From Phycisphaerales bacterium (GTDB taxonomy: Bacteria; Planctomycetota; Phycisphaerae; Tepidisphaerales; Tepidisphaeraceae), in assembly GCA_028288775.1 (NCBI GenBank), contig JAQGHP010000201.1, forward strand, positions 1 to 5,972: a stretch of DNA of 5,972 nt, read 5' to 3'. Positions 1 to 5,945 of the stretch are shown here, in pieces. The first letter of the stretch is position 1; every line of letters starts with the position of its first letter. The notes beneath the pieces are model-generated. The model ran no database searches. It saw nothing but the letters and a program-made list of their open reading frames with translations, and was not told the DNA's origin. The translations under genes were made by a program, and so were the position numbers.

Positions 1-61
1 AGCACACCCACCCTACATCATTCGGAATTCCGCGCAACTCGAGGTTCCACCCCTCACCCTA

Positions 62-92
62 TCCCACTCCCCTGAGTACGAGGGAGAGGGGA
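62..92. repeat. Pyrimidine/purine imperfect hairpin, possible transcript end
   Basis: TCCC (62-65) and CTCCC (67-71) can pair with GGGAG (82-86) and GGGA (89-92) around a short loop, with a small bulge. The preceding CCCCTCACCCTA at 50-61 continues a CCCTCACCCTA/GGGAGAGGGG type intergenic repeat that I recognise from other GC-rich bacterial genomes. It lies about 90-120 bp after the stop of the hydrolase gene, so the operon transcript might end here, but no T tract follows on the minus strand. The rest of 1-150 shows no gene. Confidence 0.4.
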
Positions 93-150
93 CCAGAGTG
101 GTAGGCAGCGTTACAGCGCTTAACCAACTATCCTGCTGCTCTTTTCCTAC

Positions 151-178
151 CTCTGCGCCTCGGCGTCTCTGCGTTCAA
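151..178. repeat. CTCTGCG-type dispersed repeat fragment after the hydrolase gene
   Basis: CTCTGCG occurs at 151-157 and again at 167-173, separated by CCTCGGCGT, and is followed by TTCAA. The element starts only 5 bp beyond the hydrolase stop codon. Its style matches the CTCTGCG/CTCCGTG repeats I recall in planctomycete and verrucomicrobial intergenic DNA, and it is related in style to the element at 5911-5945. Confidence 0.5.
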
Positions 179-182
179 TTTT

Positions 183-1382
183 TCACTGCTTGGCGAACCC
201 CTCCGCCGCTTTCATGAACGTCGGGTAGATTTTGCCGCCGTCCTGGTTGGGGTAGCCGGCGCTTTGGACCATGAAGACCATGACCAGGCCGCGGGCGGGG
301 TCCACCCAGAGGTTGGTGGCGTAGGCGCCGCCGTGGCCGCAGGGGGACATGGGTTCGGACTCGTGGAATTTTCGCGTGGTGGACCAGCCGAAGCCGTAGC
401 CGTTTTCGCTCTTGCCGTCGTTTTGCAAACTTCCGGTCTGGGTGGAGGTCATCTGGCGGAGCGAGGCTTCGGAGAGGTATTTCTTTCCCTCGTACGTGCC
501 GCCCGCGAGGATCATCCGGCCGAACGTCGCGACGTCCGCGGCGGTGGAGAACAAGCCTCCCGCCGGGCAAGGATAATGGTCGTGACTCGTCAGCGGATAG
601 CTGAGCTGCGTGACGGGTGTTTCCTCCAGGCCGTCCTTCGCGGCGTTGGCTTTGTATGATTTCGCCAGCCGGCTGGCCTGCTCCTCGCTCAGCCAGAACG
701 TGGTGTCCTTCATGCCCAGCGGATCGAACAGGCGCTTCTGCATGAACTGCTCGTAGGGCATGCCGCTGACGACTTCAACGATCCGCCCGGCGGTGTTGAT
801 GCCGGCATTCGAATACTCGTACTTGCTGTCGGGCTGGAACTTCAACGGCGACAGCGCGTAGCTCATCACCGCCTCGCGCAGCGGCAGCGTGTCGATCTGG
901 TGCTCCACCCGCGACATGAACGGCAGGCCACTCGTGTGCGAAAGCACGTTCTTCACCGTGATCGGATGCACCGGTTTTTTTAGCAGCACGTGCTCGCCGT
1001 CCTGCTCGACGGCGAGCATCTGCCCGCGGAACTCGGGCAGGTACTTTTCCACCGGGTCGTCAACGTTCACCTTCCCCTCGTCCACGAGCATCATCAGCGC
1101 CGTCGCCGTCATCGGCTTGGACATCGAGGCGATCCAGAAAAGATCGTCCGTGCGCATCGGCGTCTTCGCGACGACATCCGCGTACCCGACGGCTTCGAGG
1201 TTCAGCACCTTGTCCTTCGAGGCCACGAGCGTCACCGCCCCGGCGAGAGTGTGGCCGTCAACGAAGGGCTGCAACTGGGCCGCGATGCTTTGCGCCGGGG
1301 CGGGCTCCGCGAACGCGGGACGGCCCGCGAGCGGCGTCAGTGCGGTCAGCACGGCGAGCAATACGCCTTTGGAAGCATGCAT
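183..1382 (-). CDS. Exported serine hydrolase, class C beta-lactamase / PBP-like family
   Basis: Predicted 399-residue secreted or periplasmic hydrolase with an active-site serine. The nucleophile motif SxxK is SMSK at residues 86-89 (Ser86, Lys89), followed by HTSGLP at 149-154, the second catalytic motif YSN at 190-192, and GHGG at 349-352, where this family often has HxG in place of KTG. Residues 1-25 form a signal peptide with probable cleavage after AFA, and there is no lipobox cysteine. The length is normal for the family (about 350-450). Members include esterases, D-aminopeptidases, DD-peptidases and beta-lactamases, so the substrate cannot be named; a peptide or ester hydrolase is as likely as beta-lactam cleavage. 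I chose the ATG at 1382 because AGAGGA lies 6 nt upstream and the signal peptide starts cleanly. An alternative ATG at 1397 adds five residues and overlaps the upstream stop as ATGA. The gene follows the DUF3395-like gene by 11 bp and is probably cotranscribed with it. Family assignment is firm; substrate unknown. Confidence 0.93.
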   Translation of the reverse strand: MHASKGVLLAVLTALTPLAGRPAFAEPAPAQSIAAQLQPFVDGHTLAGAVTLVASKDKVLNLEAVGYADVVAKTPMRTDDLFWIASMSKPMTATALMMLVDEGKVNVDDPVEKYLPEFRGQMLAVEQDGEHVLLKKPVHPITVKNVLSHTSGLPFMSRVEHQIDTLPLREAVMSYALSPLKFQPDSKYEYSNAGINTAGRIVEVVSGMPYEQFMQKRLFDPLGMKDTTFWLSEEQASRLAKSYKANAAKDGLEETPVTQLSYPLTSHDHYPCPAGGLFSTAADVATFGRMILAGGTYEGKKYLSEASLRQMTSTQTGSLQNDGKSENGYGFGWSTTRKFHESEPMSPCGHGGAYATNLWVDPARGLVMVFMVQSAGYPNQDGGKIYPTFMKAAEGFAKQ

Positions 1383-1388
1383 CGTTTG

Positions 1389-1395
1389 TCCTCTC
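1389..1395 (-). promoter_or_regulatory. Ribosome binding site of the serine hydrolase gene
   Basis: On the minus strand GAGAGGA lies 6 nt upstream of the ATG at 1382. It overlaps the TGA stop of the upstream gene (1396-1394). This supports the 1382 start over the ATG at 1397 and suggests that ribosomes finishing the upstream gene can reinitiate here. Confidence 0.6.
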
Positions 1396-1981
1396 ATTCG
1401 CCCTTGTCGGAGATCGTAAGCTTTTCGTTTTCGCCGACGGACTTGGATTTGTTGACGCCGTCGAAGGTGTAATCGACGCGGAGCCTTTTCACGACGCCGT
1501 CCGCGGGGTCGCCGAAAAGATCGTTGCTGGCGGTGACAGCGAGCGCGTTCCCCTTGACCAGGTCCGCGACCTGCTCGGTCACGTCCGCGGTTTGGCCCTT
1601 GGGGGTGAGGTCGCCATAGACGGCCTTGCGGATGAACAGGCGGGCGGAGATGTCGAGCGTTTCGCCTTCGTCCACCGTCTTGCTGCGGTAGATGCCGTCG
1701 ATGGTGTAGGAGACCTTGAGCTTCTTCGCCCCGGGCGCGGGGTTGCCGAGGTTGGCGGTGGACGCCTCGACGGTAAGGCTGGCGTTCTTGACCATTGCCG
1801 CGACTTTTGCGGTGACGTCCACGGTCTTGCCGTTGGCGAGGTCGCCGAATTCAGCCTTCACGATCACCAGTTTGGGAATGCTCGCATCCGCAGCGGCCGC
1901 CGGGCGCGGGGTCAATCCTACAACTACGAACAGGGCGGTCGCGAGCAGCAAGCCCGCGGAAAATGGACGCAACGGCGACAT
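1394..1981 (-). CDS. Exported protein with two tandem DUF3395 (DNAJC11 C-terminal-like) domains
   Basis: Predicted 195-residue exported protein of unknown function. Residues 1-31 are a signal peptide: basic start, hydrophobic stretch LLLATALFVVVGL, then an alanine-rich cleavage site before DAS. The mature part is two homologous repeats, about 37-112 and 115-191, with roughly half their residues identical. Each runs: KA-[EV]-[FY]-GDL, a DVT motif (55-57, 133-135), a V-K turn, an N/GDP-A-G loop (GNPAPG 79-84, GDPADG 157-162), K-[KR]-L-[KR]-V-x-Y-T (87-93, 165-172), DG, and a closing E-x-L-x-I-S strand. From memory this pattern matches DUF3395, the C-terminal domain of the eukaryotic DnaJ-like protein DNAJC11; there is no J domain here. 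A beta-rich binding or scaffold role is a guess. The ATG at 1981 is favoured over an upstream in-frame ATG at 2146 because GGGAGGA precedes it, the signal peptide begins there, and the extra 55 residues would be encoded by intergenic repeat DNA. It is the first gene of a probable two-gene operon with the serine hydrolase. Confidence 0.85.
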   Translation of the reverse strand: MSPLRPFSAGLLLATALFVVVGLTPRPAAAADASIPKLVIVKAEFGDLANGKTVDVTAKVAAMVKNASLTVEASTANLGNPAPGAKKLKVSYTIDGIYRSKTVDEGETLDISARLFIRKAVYGDLTPKGQTADVTEQVADLVKGNALAVTASNDLFGDPADGVVKRLRVDYTFDGVNKSKSVGENEKLTISDKGE

Positions 1982-1984
1982 GGT

Positions 1985-1991
1985 TCCTCCC
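1985..1991 (-). promoter_or_regulatory. Ribosome binding site of the DUF3395-like gene
   Basis: On the minus strand GGGAGGA ends 3 nt before the ATG at 1981, leaving 4 nt after the GGAGG core. It is the strongest Shine-Dalgarno match in the window and decides the start, ruling against the longer in-frame extension to 2146. Confidence 0.7.
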
Positions 1992-2034
1992 GTGAATAAA
2001 TCAGCGGACCGGTCGAATGTACGGATCGGGGCAG

Positions 2035-2063
2035 AGCATATCACTGAGCGATTGAAATGAAAA
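2035..2063 (-). promoter_or_regulatory. Possible sigma-70-type promoter for the DUF3395-like/hydrolase operon
   Basis: Reading the minus strand, TTTTCA (2063-2058, four of six to TTGACA) is followed after 17 nt by TATGCT (2040-2035, four of six to TATAAT). Transcription would start near 2028, giving a leader of about 45 nt before the ATG at 1981. The spacing is ideal but both hexamers are weak, and planctomycete promoters often deviate from the E. coli consensus, so this is only a candidate. It lies at the left edge of the repeat block. Confidence 0.3.
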
Positions 2064-2128
2064 AGCTGGGCGACGCTGAAGAAACCGCGGAGGCTCGAAG
2101 AGGGCCGCGAAGCAAACGGCAAAGAGGT

Positions 2129-2160
2129 GTCGCCACAGATGGACACAGATGAACACCGAT
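2129..2160 (+). repeat. CCACAGATG-type repeat, left arm
   Basis: This 32-bp element reads GTCGCCACAGATGGACACAG and continues with ATGAACACCGAT. The reverse complement of 2310-2341 agrees with it at 28 of 32 positions by my hand alignment. Internally it consists of degenerate 9-10 nt units (ACAGATGGAC, ACAGATGAAC). Confidence 0.75.
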
Positions 2161-2187
2161 AAGACCGGGAGAGTGCCTCCAGCGTGA

Positions 2188-2206
2188 CACGGGCGTCCCG
2201 CCCGTG
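2188..2206. repeat. CACGGGC/GCCCGTG hairpin
   Basis: A perfect 7-bp stem, CACGGGC (2188-2194) and GCCCGTG (2200-2206), encloses the 5-nt loop GTCCC. A decayed inverted copy lies at 2270-2293 (GAGCACGAGCGGGACGCCAT). This short GC-rich stem-loop resembles a common intergenic repeat of planctomycete-type genomes. It sits 211 bp beyond the membrane-protein stop codon and has no T tract on the minus strand, so it is a poor terminator. Confidence 0.6.
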
Positions 2207-2309
2207 CCAGGTGCATAAGAATTATCGAAGAGGTTTGGGACCGAATTTCTCTGAAACTCTCGACGCATCGAGCACGAGCGGGACGCCATGTCACAAGTGG
2301 TGTTTCCCC

Positions 2310-2341
2310 ATCCGTGTCCATCTGTGTTCATCCGTGGCGAC
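2310..2341 (-). repeat. CCACAGATG-type repeat, right arm
   Basis: Inverted partner of 2129-2160. It reads ATCCGTGTCCATCTGTG then TTCATCCGTGGCGAC on the plus strand, with four mismatches when reverse-complemented against the left arm. The 149 bp between the arms contain the inner inverted pair and the central sequence. Confidence 0.75.
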
Positions 2342-2416
2342 AACTCCCCACATTTCTTCGCGTCTGTCTTCGCGCCCTTCGCGGCTTCGCGGTTATCCGC
2401 ACCGCGGCACTTTTCA

Positions 2417-5400
2417 TTAGCGCGAGGACGGCTCCCACGTCGCGACCCATTCGTTCCAGGTAACCGATGTCGAACGCAACAACACCTCCCGGGCCTGCAA
2501 AGAGATTGAGCCATCGGGCGCGTCAGCCGTCAACGCGACCGTGATCGGCTCGTCGAAATTCCCACCGCGCCAGAGCGTGAGCTGTCCGGGCGTCAGATCG
2601 AACGCAATCGCCTGCGGGCCGAACACCCGTTGCACCTCTTCCCGCACGATGTCCACGCCGGCGATCTTGTAGAGACCGAGCAATGCCGCGGAAAGGAGTC
2701 GGGATTTCTCGGGCGAAATGCCGGCCGTCCACGCGGTAGGGTCTGATCCCGCGAGGATCCAGCCGGACCGCTGCTCGAAGCGAATGATCGCCGGGCCGGG
2801 GCCGAGCGCGGGGCAGAATATTTCGGCGGCAACGTGCGTCGGCCCCAGAAGAATGAGCCCGGCCGATAACGGCGTGTCGCGCCACGCCGGGTGCCCGTTG
2901 AGCAGTACGATGAACTCGCGCTCAACGAAACGCGAAACGGCTTCGCGCACGTGGTCCGCGGCGTGGTGCTGCTTGTGGAGCGTGGCCTGCGCGCGAGCGC
3001 CCGTGCGGCCGCCGTCAAATAAATGGGCCTGCGCCCGGCGGAGTTTCGCGAAGATCTTGGGGACCGTGCCGGAATGAAAACCGGGGCGGAGCAGCCGGGC
3101 CATCGACTCGCCGTGGCTGCCGACCTGCACGGGCTTGAGCCCGGCGGGGCGGTTGGCGCGGTAGAGCTTCCAGTTCGACCGCAGTTCCCAGGCGAGGAAG
3201 CCGAAGATGCCGGGGATGCTTGTCACGATGGCGGCGGCCAATGTTCGTGCCCGGCCGGTGTGGACACCCAACTGTTCCAACGCGGACGCGAAGAGCCCGA
3301 CAGTCGGCAGCACGATCTTGTGCGACACCGTCACGACCGGGAAATGCTTGATCGGATTAATCTGCGGCTCAACCAGCAGGTTGACGACGAAGCGGGTGAA
3401 GTACGCGACATAGAACCACGCAATTCCCAGCACCGCCTTCATGACGAAAGATGACCGCCGCTGGCCGGCGCGGAAGCGGAGCCATTCATCGACGGCGTAG
3501 AGCATGCGGTCGACGTCTTCCATCCGGCGCTGGAAGAAATGGGAGACGCCCAGCAGCACGTTGGAGATCACTTCGCTGGTGAACCGTGCGCCGAGGACGC
3601 GAAGTCGATGGAACACGGCCTGTTCCAGCGCGCGCCCGGCCCGGCTGTTGAGGAGCAGGTTCACCGCGATAAAGACACCGGCGAGAACGACCCACCGCGT
3701 GTGCGGCGCGGCGTCCCGCGGCACGAGCAGCACGGCCATCCCCGCAAACGCGAGTGGCTTCACGACGTAGCGCAGCGCGAACCGCGCCTCGCGACTGCGG
3801 GCCAGCGCCCGCAGCCACGGGCGGGCCGCGATCCAGCGCGGCGCATCAAGCAATACCGCCTTGAGGCCGCGCCCGATTCCGCGTAGCGCCCGAATAACCG
3901 CCGTGCGGAAGGCCGGCCAGTTCAGCGCGCCCAGCAGCATAAGGGCAAGGAAAACGAACGGCAGATTGTCGAGCAGGAAGGGCCCGAAAGATTCATGTTT
4001 GAGCTCGTCGAGGCGGCTGAGCTTTAACCACCTCCATCCGGTGATCAGGCGGACGAGCAGGAGCAGGGTGTGGTCGAGCCCTTCGAGGATCAGCGCCGCG
4101 CCGCCCAGCGGCATCAGCACCGTCCGCGTGAAAAAGCGGCCTGAGTGTGTGGCGAAAAAGATCGAGCTGGCCCGTTGGAAAAAGCGGAGGTAGGCCTCGC
4201 CGCGGTGGTAGACGCCGTCGAGGGAATCGGAGAGGGCGCGGTCGATGCGCAGCAGCCGATCGCCCTGGAAATAGGCCCTGAACCCCGGGACGTCGTCGAG
4301 CTTAAGCTGGTTGCGCGAGATCGCGTCGCGGACGTTTCCGAGCGTGAGGAAGCCGCGGTGGACGAGGCCGTCGATCAGCTCCTCGACGAGCTTGTTCCCC
4401 GCGACCTGCTCGACCGCGTTCCGCGGCAGCAGCTCGCCGACGGCCAACGAATCCGCAATCGCGGGACGCACCGCATCGTGAAGTGCCGCCTCGATATGGT
4501 GCAGGGCATGGTCGAGCAGATGGGTGAGGTCGGCGCGTTGCGGGGGCGCCAGGCGGGCGCGCGGCACTCGCCGCTGCGCGGAACGCAGAGCCTTGATTTG
4601 CAGCACAAGCCGCTGCCGGGGCTGCGGCCGGCGGAGAGGCCGGCGGCAGCGCTCCAGCAGCCATTCGACCACGCCGACCGAATAGATTTCGCGCTCGGCG
4701 TACCCGCAGACTTTCTGCAAGTCGTAGAGCAGGCGAACCTCGGGATTCCACCAGCCGTGGGCGGACTGCTCGAGCAGCGCCGCCAGCAGGGGACGCCACT
4801 CCGCGATGGAAGCTTCCGATAAACCCAGCGCGTTTTGCAGTCGCCCCGGAAGGACGTTCAGAGCGGAAAGTGCGGAAGCTCGCGCGCCCTCTTCCTGCGG
4901 CGCCGCCCGCGCGACGCGCATGCGCAGCAGTGCGGCACGGACGGCGTTGCCCGCCGCGGCGGCCTTGTCGGCGCGCGACAAGAGGGCGGCCGATCGATGT
5001 GCATCGCGCGCAAGGCCGGCGCGATCGGCACGATCCGTTGCGACGTCCTGCAGATCACCGTGCGGGGCGATGCCCAGCGCACCGGGCGGCAGGGGGTCGG
5101 CAGCGCCCGCAGGCCGCGTCTGATGGAGGAGTTCATCAACGTCAATGTCCTGCCGGGTCGCGGCGTCAAATCCGCCCGCGCCCTCGCTCAGCGGGAAATA
5201 GACCGGCAGCAGATCGGGCCGGAAGTTCGCCATCTCCAGGCAGGCGGCGACAAACTCGCAGTATGCTTCCCGATCCTCGCACGCGTGGGGCAGTCGGCGC
5301 TCGCGCTGCAGGACAAACCGCCCCTCGTTGAACGCAGCACGGCCGATCCGCTCGATCCGCTCCTGCACCGCGGCGGCCCCGCACGCGGGCTCCGCCAGCT

Positions 5401-5788
5401 TTTCCCGCAGCTCCAGAACGATTCGGGCATGAAACAGCAATTGCCAGTATCGCCGCAGCACGTCGGGCGTGGAGTGCCCGGCGAACCAGTCCGGCTCGGC
5501 GCGGGCCAGCAGGAGGAGTGTATCGAAGGGAGGCAGATCGGCCGGGAGTGGAAAGCCCGCGTCTTGTGCGAGATCCTGGAGTCGGCGGCGATCGATGAGG
5601 TAGACCTTCCGGCGGGCCGCCGCGAACGGGGATGCGCCGGGCCCGCGATCCAATCCGATCAAGTTCTGCAACAGCCAAGGCTGAATGAAGACCGCCGCCG
5701 GTTCTACCGCGCGGACCGCGGCCTCTACCGCATCGCGGCTGAGCGCCGCGGTTTCGTCCGCCGGATGATCTGCCACTAAGTTTGCCAT
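2417..5788 (-). CDS. Large multi-pass membrane protein of unknown function
   Basis: Predicted protein of about 1123 residues that I cannot assign to a named family. Residues 1-550 look soluble, largely helical and rich in Ala, Arg and Leu, with no signal peptide. They include VYLIDRRRL (62-70), YWQLLFHAR (114-122), an EFVAACLEMANFRPDLLPVYFP stretch (178-199) and an Arg/Pro-rich stretch (380-413). Hydrophobic segments follow at about 557-580, 605-624, 674-690, 698-714, 782-806, possibly 815-836, and 848-868. The segment EPQINPIKHFPVVTVSHK (807-824) between membrane helices looks like the conserved core. Residues 870-1123 form a soluble C-terminal region containing VGSHGESMARLLRPGFHSGTVPK (889-911). 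I recall similar motifs in unnamed planctomycete proteins, so it is probably a conserved hypothetical, but this is memory, not a search. The ATG at 5788 is preferred; an in-frame TTG at 5797 adds three residues. AGAGGG lies about 11 nt before the ATG, a long spacing. The reading frame is intact. No neighbour within 400 bp hints at its role. Confidence 0.88.
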   Translation of the reverse strand: MANLVADHPADETAALSRDAVEAAVRAVEPAAVFIQPWLLQNLIGLDRGPGASPFAAARRKVYLIDRRRLQDLAQDAGFPLPADLPPFDTLLLLARAEPDWFAGHSTPDVLRRYWQLLFHARIVLELREKLAEPACGAAAVQERIERIGRAAFNEGRFVLQRERRLPHACEDREAYCEFVAACLEMANFRPDLLPVYFPLSEGAGGFDAATRQDIDVDELLHQTRPAGAADPLPPGALGIAPHGDLQDVATDRADRAGLARDAHRSAALLSRADKAAAAGNAVRAALLRMRVARAAPQEEGARASALSALNVLPGRLQNALGLSEASIAEWRPLLAALLEQSAHGWWNPEVRLLYDLQKVCGYAEREIYSVGVVEWLLERCRRPLRRPQPRQRLVLQIKALRSAQRRVPRARLAPPQRADLTHLLDHALHHIEAALHDAVRPAIADSLAVGELLPRNAVEQVAGNKLVEELIDGLVHRGFLTLGNVRDAISRNQLKLDDVPGFRAYFQGDRLLRIDRALSDSLDGVYHRGEAYLRFFQRASSIFFATHSGRFFTRTVLMPLGGAALILEGLDHTLLLLVRLITGWRWLKLSRLDELKHESFGPFLLDNLPFVFLALMLLGALNWPAFRTAVIRALRGIGRGLKAVLLDAPRWIAARPWLRALARSREARFALRYVVKPLAFAGMAVLLVPRDAAPHTRWVVLAGVFIAVNLLLNSRAGRALEQAVFHRLRVLGARFTSEVISNVLLGVSHFFQRRMEDVDRMLYAVDEWLRFRAGQRRSSFVMKAVLGIAWFYVAYFTRFVVNLLVEPQINPIKHFPVVTVSHKIVLPTVGLFASALEQLGVHTGRARTLAAAIVTSIPGIFGFLAWELRSNWKLYRANRPAGLKPVQVGSHGESMARLLRPGFHSGTVPKIFAKLRRAQAHLFDGGRTGARAQATLHKQHHAADHVREAVSRFVEREFIVLLNGHPAWRDTPLSAGLILLGPTHVAAEIFCPALGPGPAIIRFEQRSGWILAGSDPTAWTAGISPEKSRLLSAALLGLYKIAGVDIVREEVQRVFGPQAIAFDLTPGQLTLWRGGNFDEPITVALTADAPDGSISLQAREVLLRSTSVTWNEWVATWEPSSR

Positions 5789-5828
5789 GAACCCCAAAGC
5801 CCTCTGTGACGGATGAATCGTTCGAAAA

Positions 5829-5881
5829 GTGCCCGCGAAACTGTACGCCGCGGGTGCCCGCGAGAATAGTCTTGTCGCGGG
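5829..5881. repeat. CCCGCGA/TCGCGGG element cluster upstream of the membrane-protein gene
   Basis: GTGCCCGCGA occurs exactly twice, at 5829-5838 and 5854-5863, 25 bp apart. CGCGGG-TG-CCCGCG (5849-5862) is a perfect inverted repeat. CCCGCGA (5857-5863) can also pair with TCGCGGG (5875-5881) across 11 nt. The first two stems share bases and exclude one another. The cluster lies 41-93 bp before the ATG at 5788, where an operator or leader structure would sit, but GC-rich DNA throws up such matches by chance. Confidence 0.4.
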
Positions 5882-5910
5882 ATTGCCGCGGACGAGCTAG
5901 CCCGGATTAT

Positions 5911-5945
5911 TGCCACGGAGGAACGGAGCGAGGGAGAGGCGCACA
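5911..5945. repeat. CGGAG-type dispersed repeat fragment
   Basis: TGCCACGGAGGAACGGAGCG followed by AGGGAGAGGCGCACA contains ACGGAG at 5915-5920 and 5923-5928 with an 8-nt period. Its reverse complement has the CTCCGTG/CCTCCGTGGC style of intergenic repeats I associate with PVC-group genomes. It marks the far part of the 184-bp non-coding stretch upstream of the membrane-protein gene. I see no convincing promoter hexamers or other gene in 5789-5972. Confidence 0.45.

Larger units (their letters stand above)
2079..2395. repeat. Nested degenerate inverted-repeat block filling the central intergenic gap
   Basis: The 435-bp gap between the membrane-protein gene and the DUF3395-like gene contains no credible gene. 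It holds three pairs of elements arranged symmetrically: an outer pair of TTCGCGG-type sequence (about 2079-2126 and 2350-2395), a middle pair of CCACAGATG-type sequence (2129-2160 and 2310-2341), and an inner pair of GACGCC/CGTCCC-type sequence (2184-2209 and 2270-2293). Each right-hand element is the imperfect reverse complement of the left-hand one, and the order is mirrored about a centre near 2239. The central 2210-2269 stretch shows weaker residual symmetry. No transposase gene, clean terminal repeat or target duplication is visible, so I call it a composite repeat block rather than an insertion sequence. Confidence 0.7.

Noticed and set aside
183..1382. Antibiotic-resistance beta-lactamase (AmpC)
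   Set aside because: SxxK and YxN are shared by many esterases and peptidases of the family, GHGG replaces KTG, and no ampR-like regulator is adjacent. The sequence alone does not support a resistance call.
889..1999. Plus-strand open frames opposite the hydrolase and DUF3395-like genes (889-1419, 990-1472, 1340-1999)
   Set aside because: The minus-strand genes have signal peptides, ribosome binding sites and catalytic motifs. The plus-strand products have none of these.
1982..2146. N-terminal extension of the DUF3395-like protein to an ATG at 2146
   Set aside because: The extra 55 residues are translated from repeat DNA and would bury the signal peptide internally. The strong GGGAGGA site fits the ATG at 1981.
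2188..2206. Intrinsic terminator of the large gene
   Set aside because: The stem is perfect but lies 211 bp past the stop codon and no T-rich tract follows it on the minus strand.
2129..2341. CRISPR array or insertion sequence
   Set aside because: There are only two copies of the 32-bp unit and they are inverted rather than direct, with no regular spacers, no cas gene, no transposase and no clean terminal repeats with target duplication.
2001..2514. Overlapping open frames on both strands in the central gap (minus 2001-2321 and 2041-2514, plus 2184-2420 and 2288-2509)
   Set aside because: Their translations come from the repeat elements (CVHLW-, FAPFAA-type peptides), they overlap one another and the real 3' end of the large gene, and none has a good ribosome binding site. 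Such peptides are typical repeat-derived mis-annotations.
4835..5779. A 314-codon plus-strand open frame antisense to the large gene, and similar ones at 4145-4822 and 4870-5331
   Set aside because: Long antisense frames are expected opposite GC-rich coding sequence. The products are low-complexity Arg/Gly/Ala-rich sequences without domains, while the minus-strand frame is continuous with clear membrane segments.
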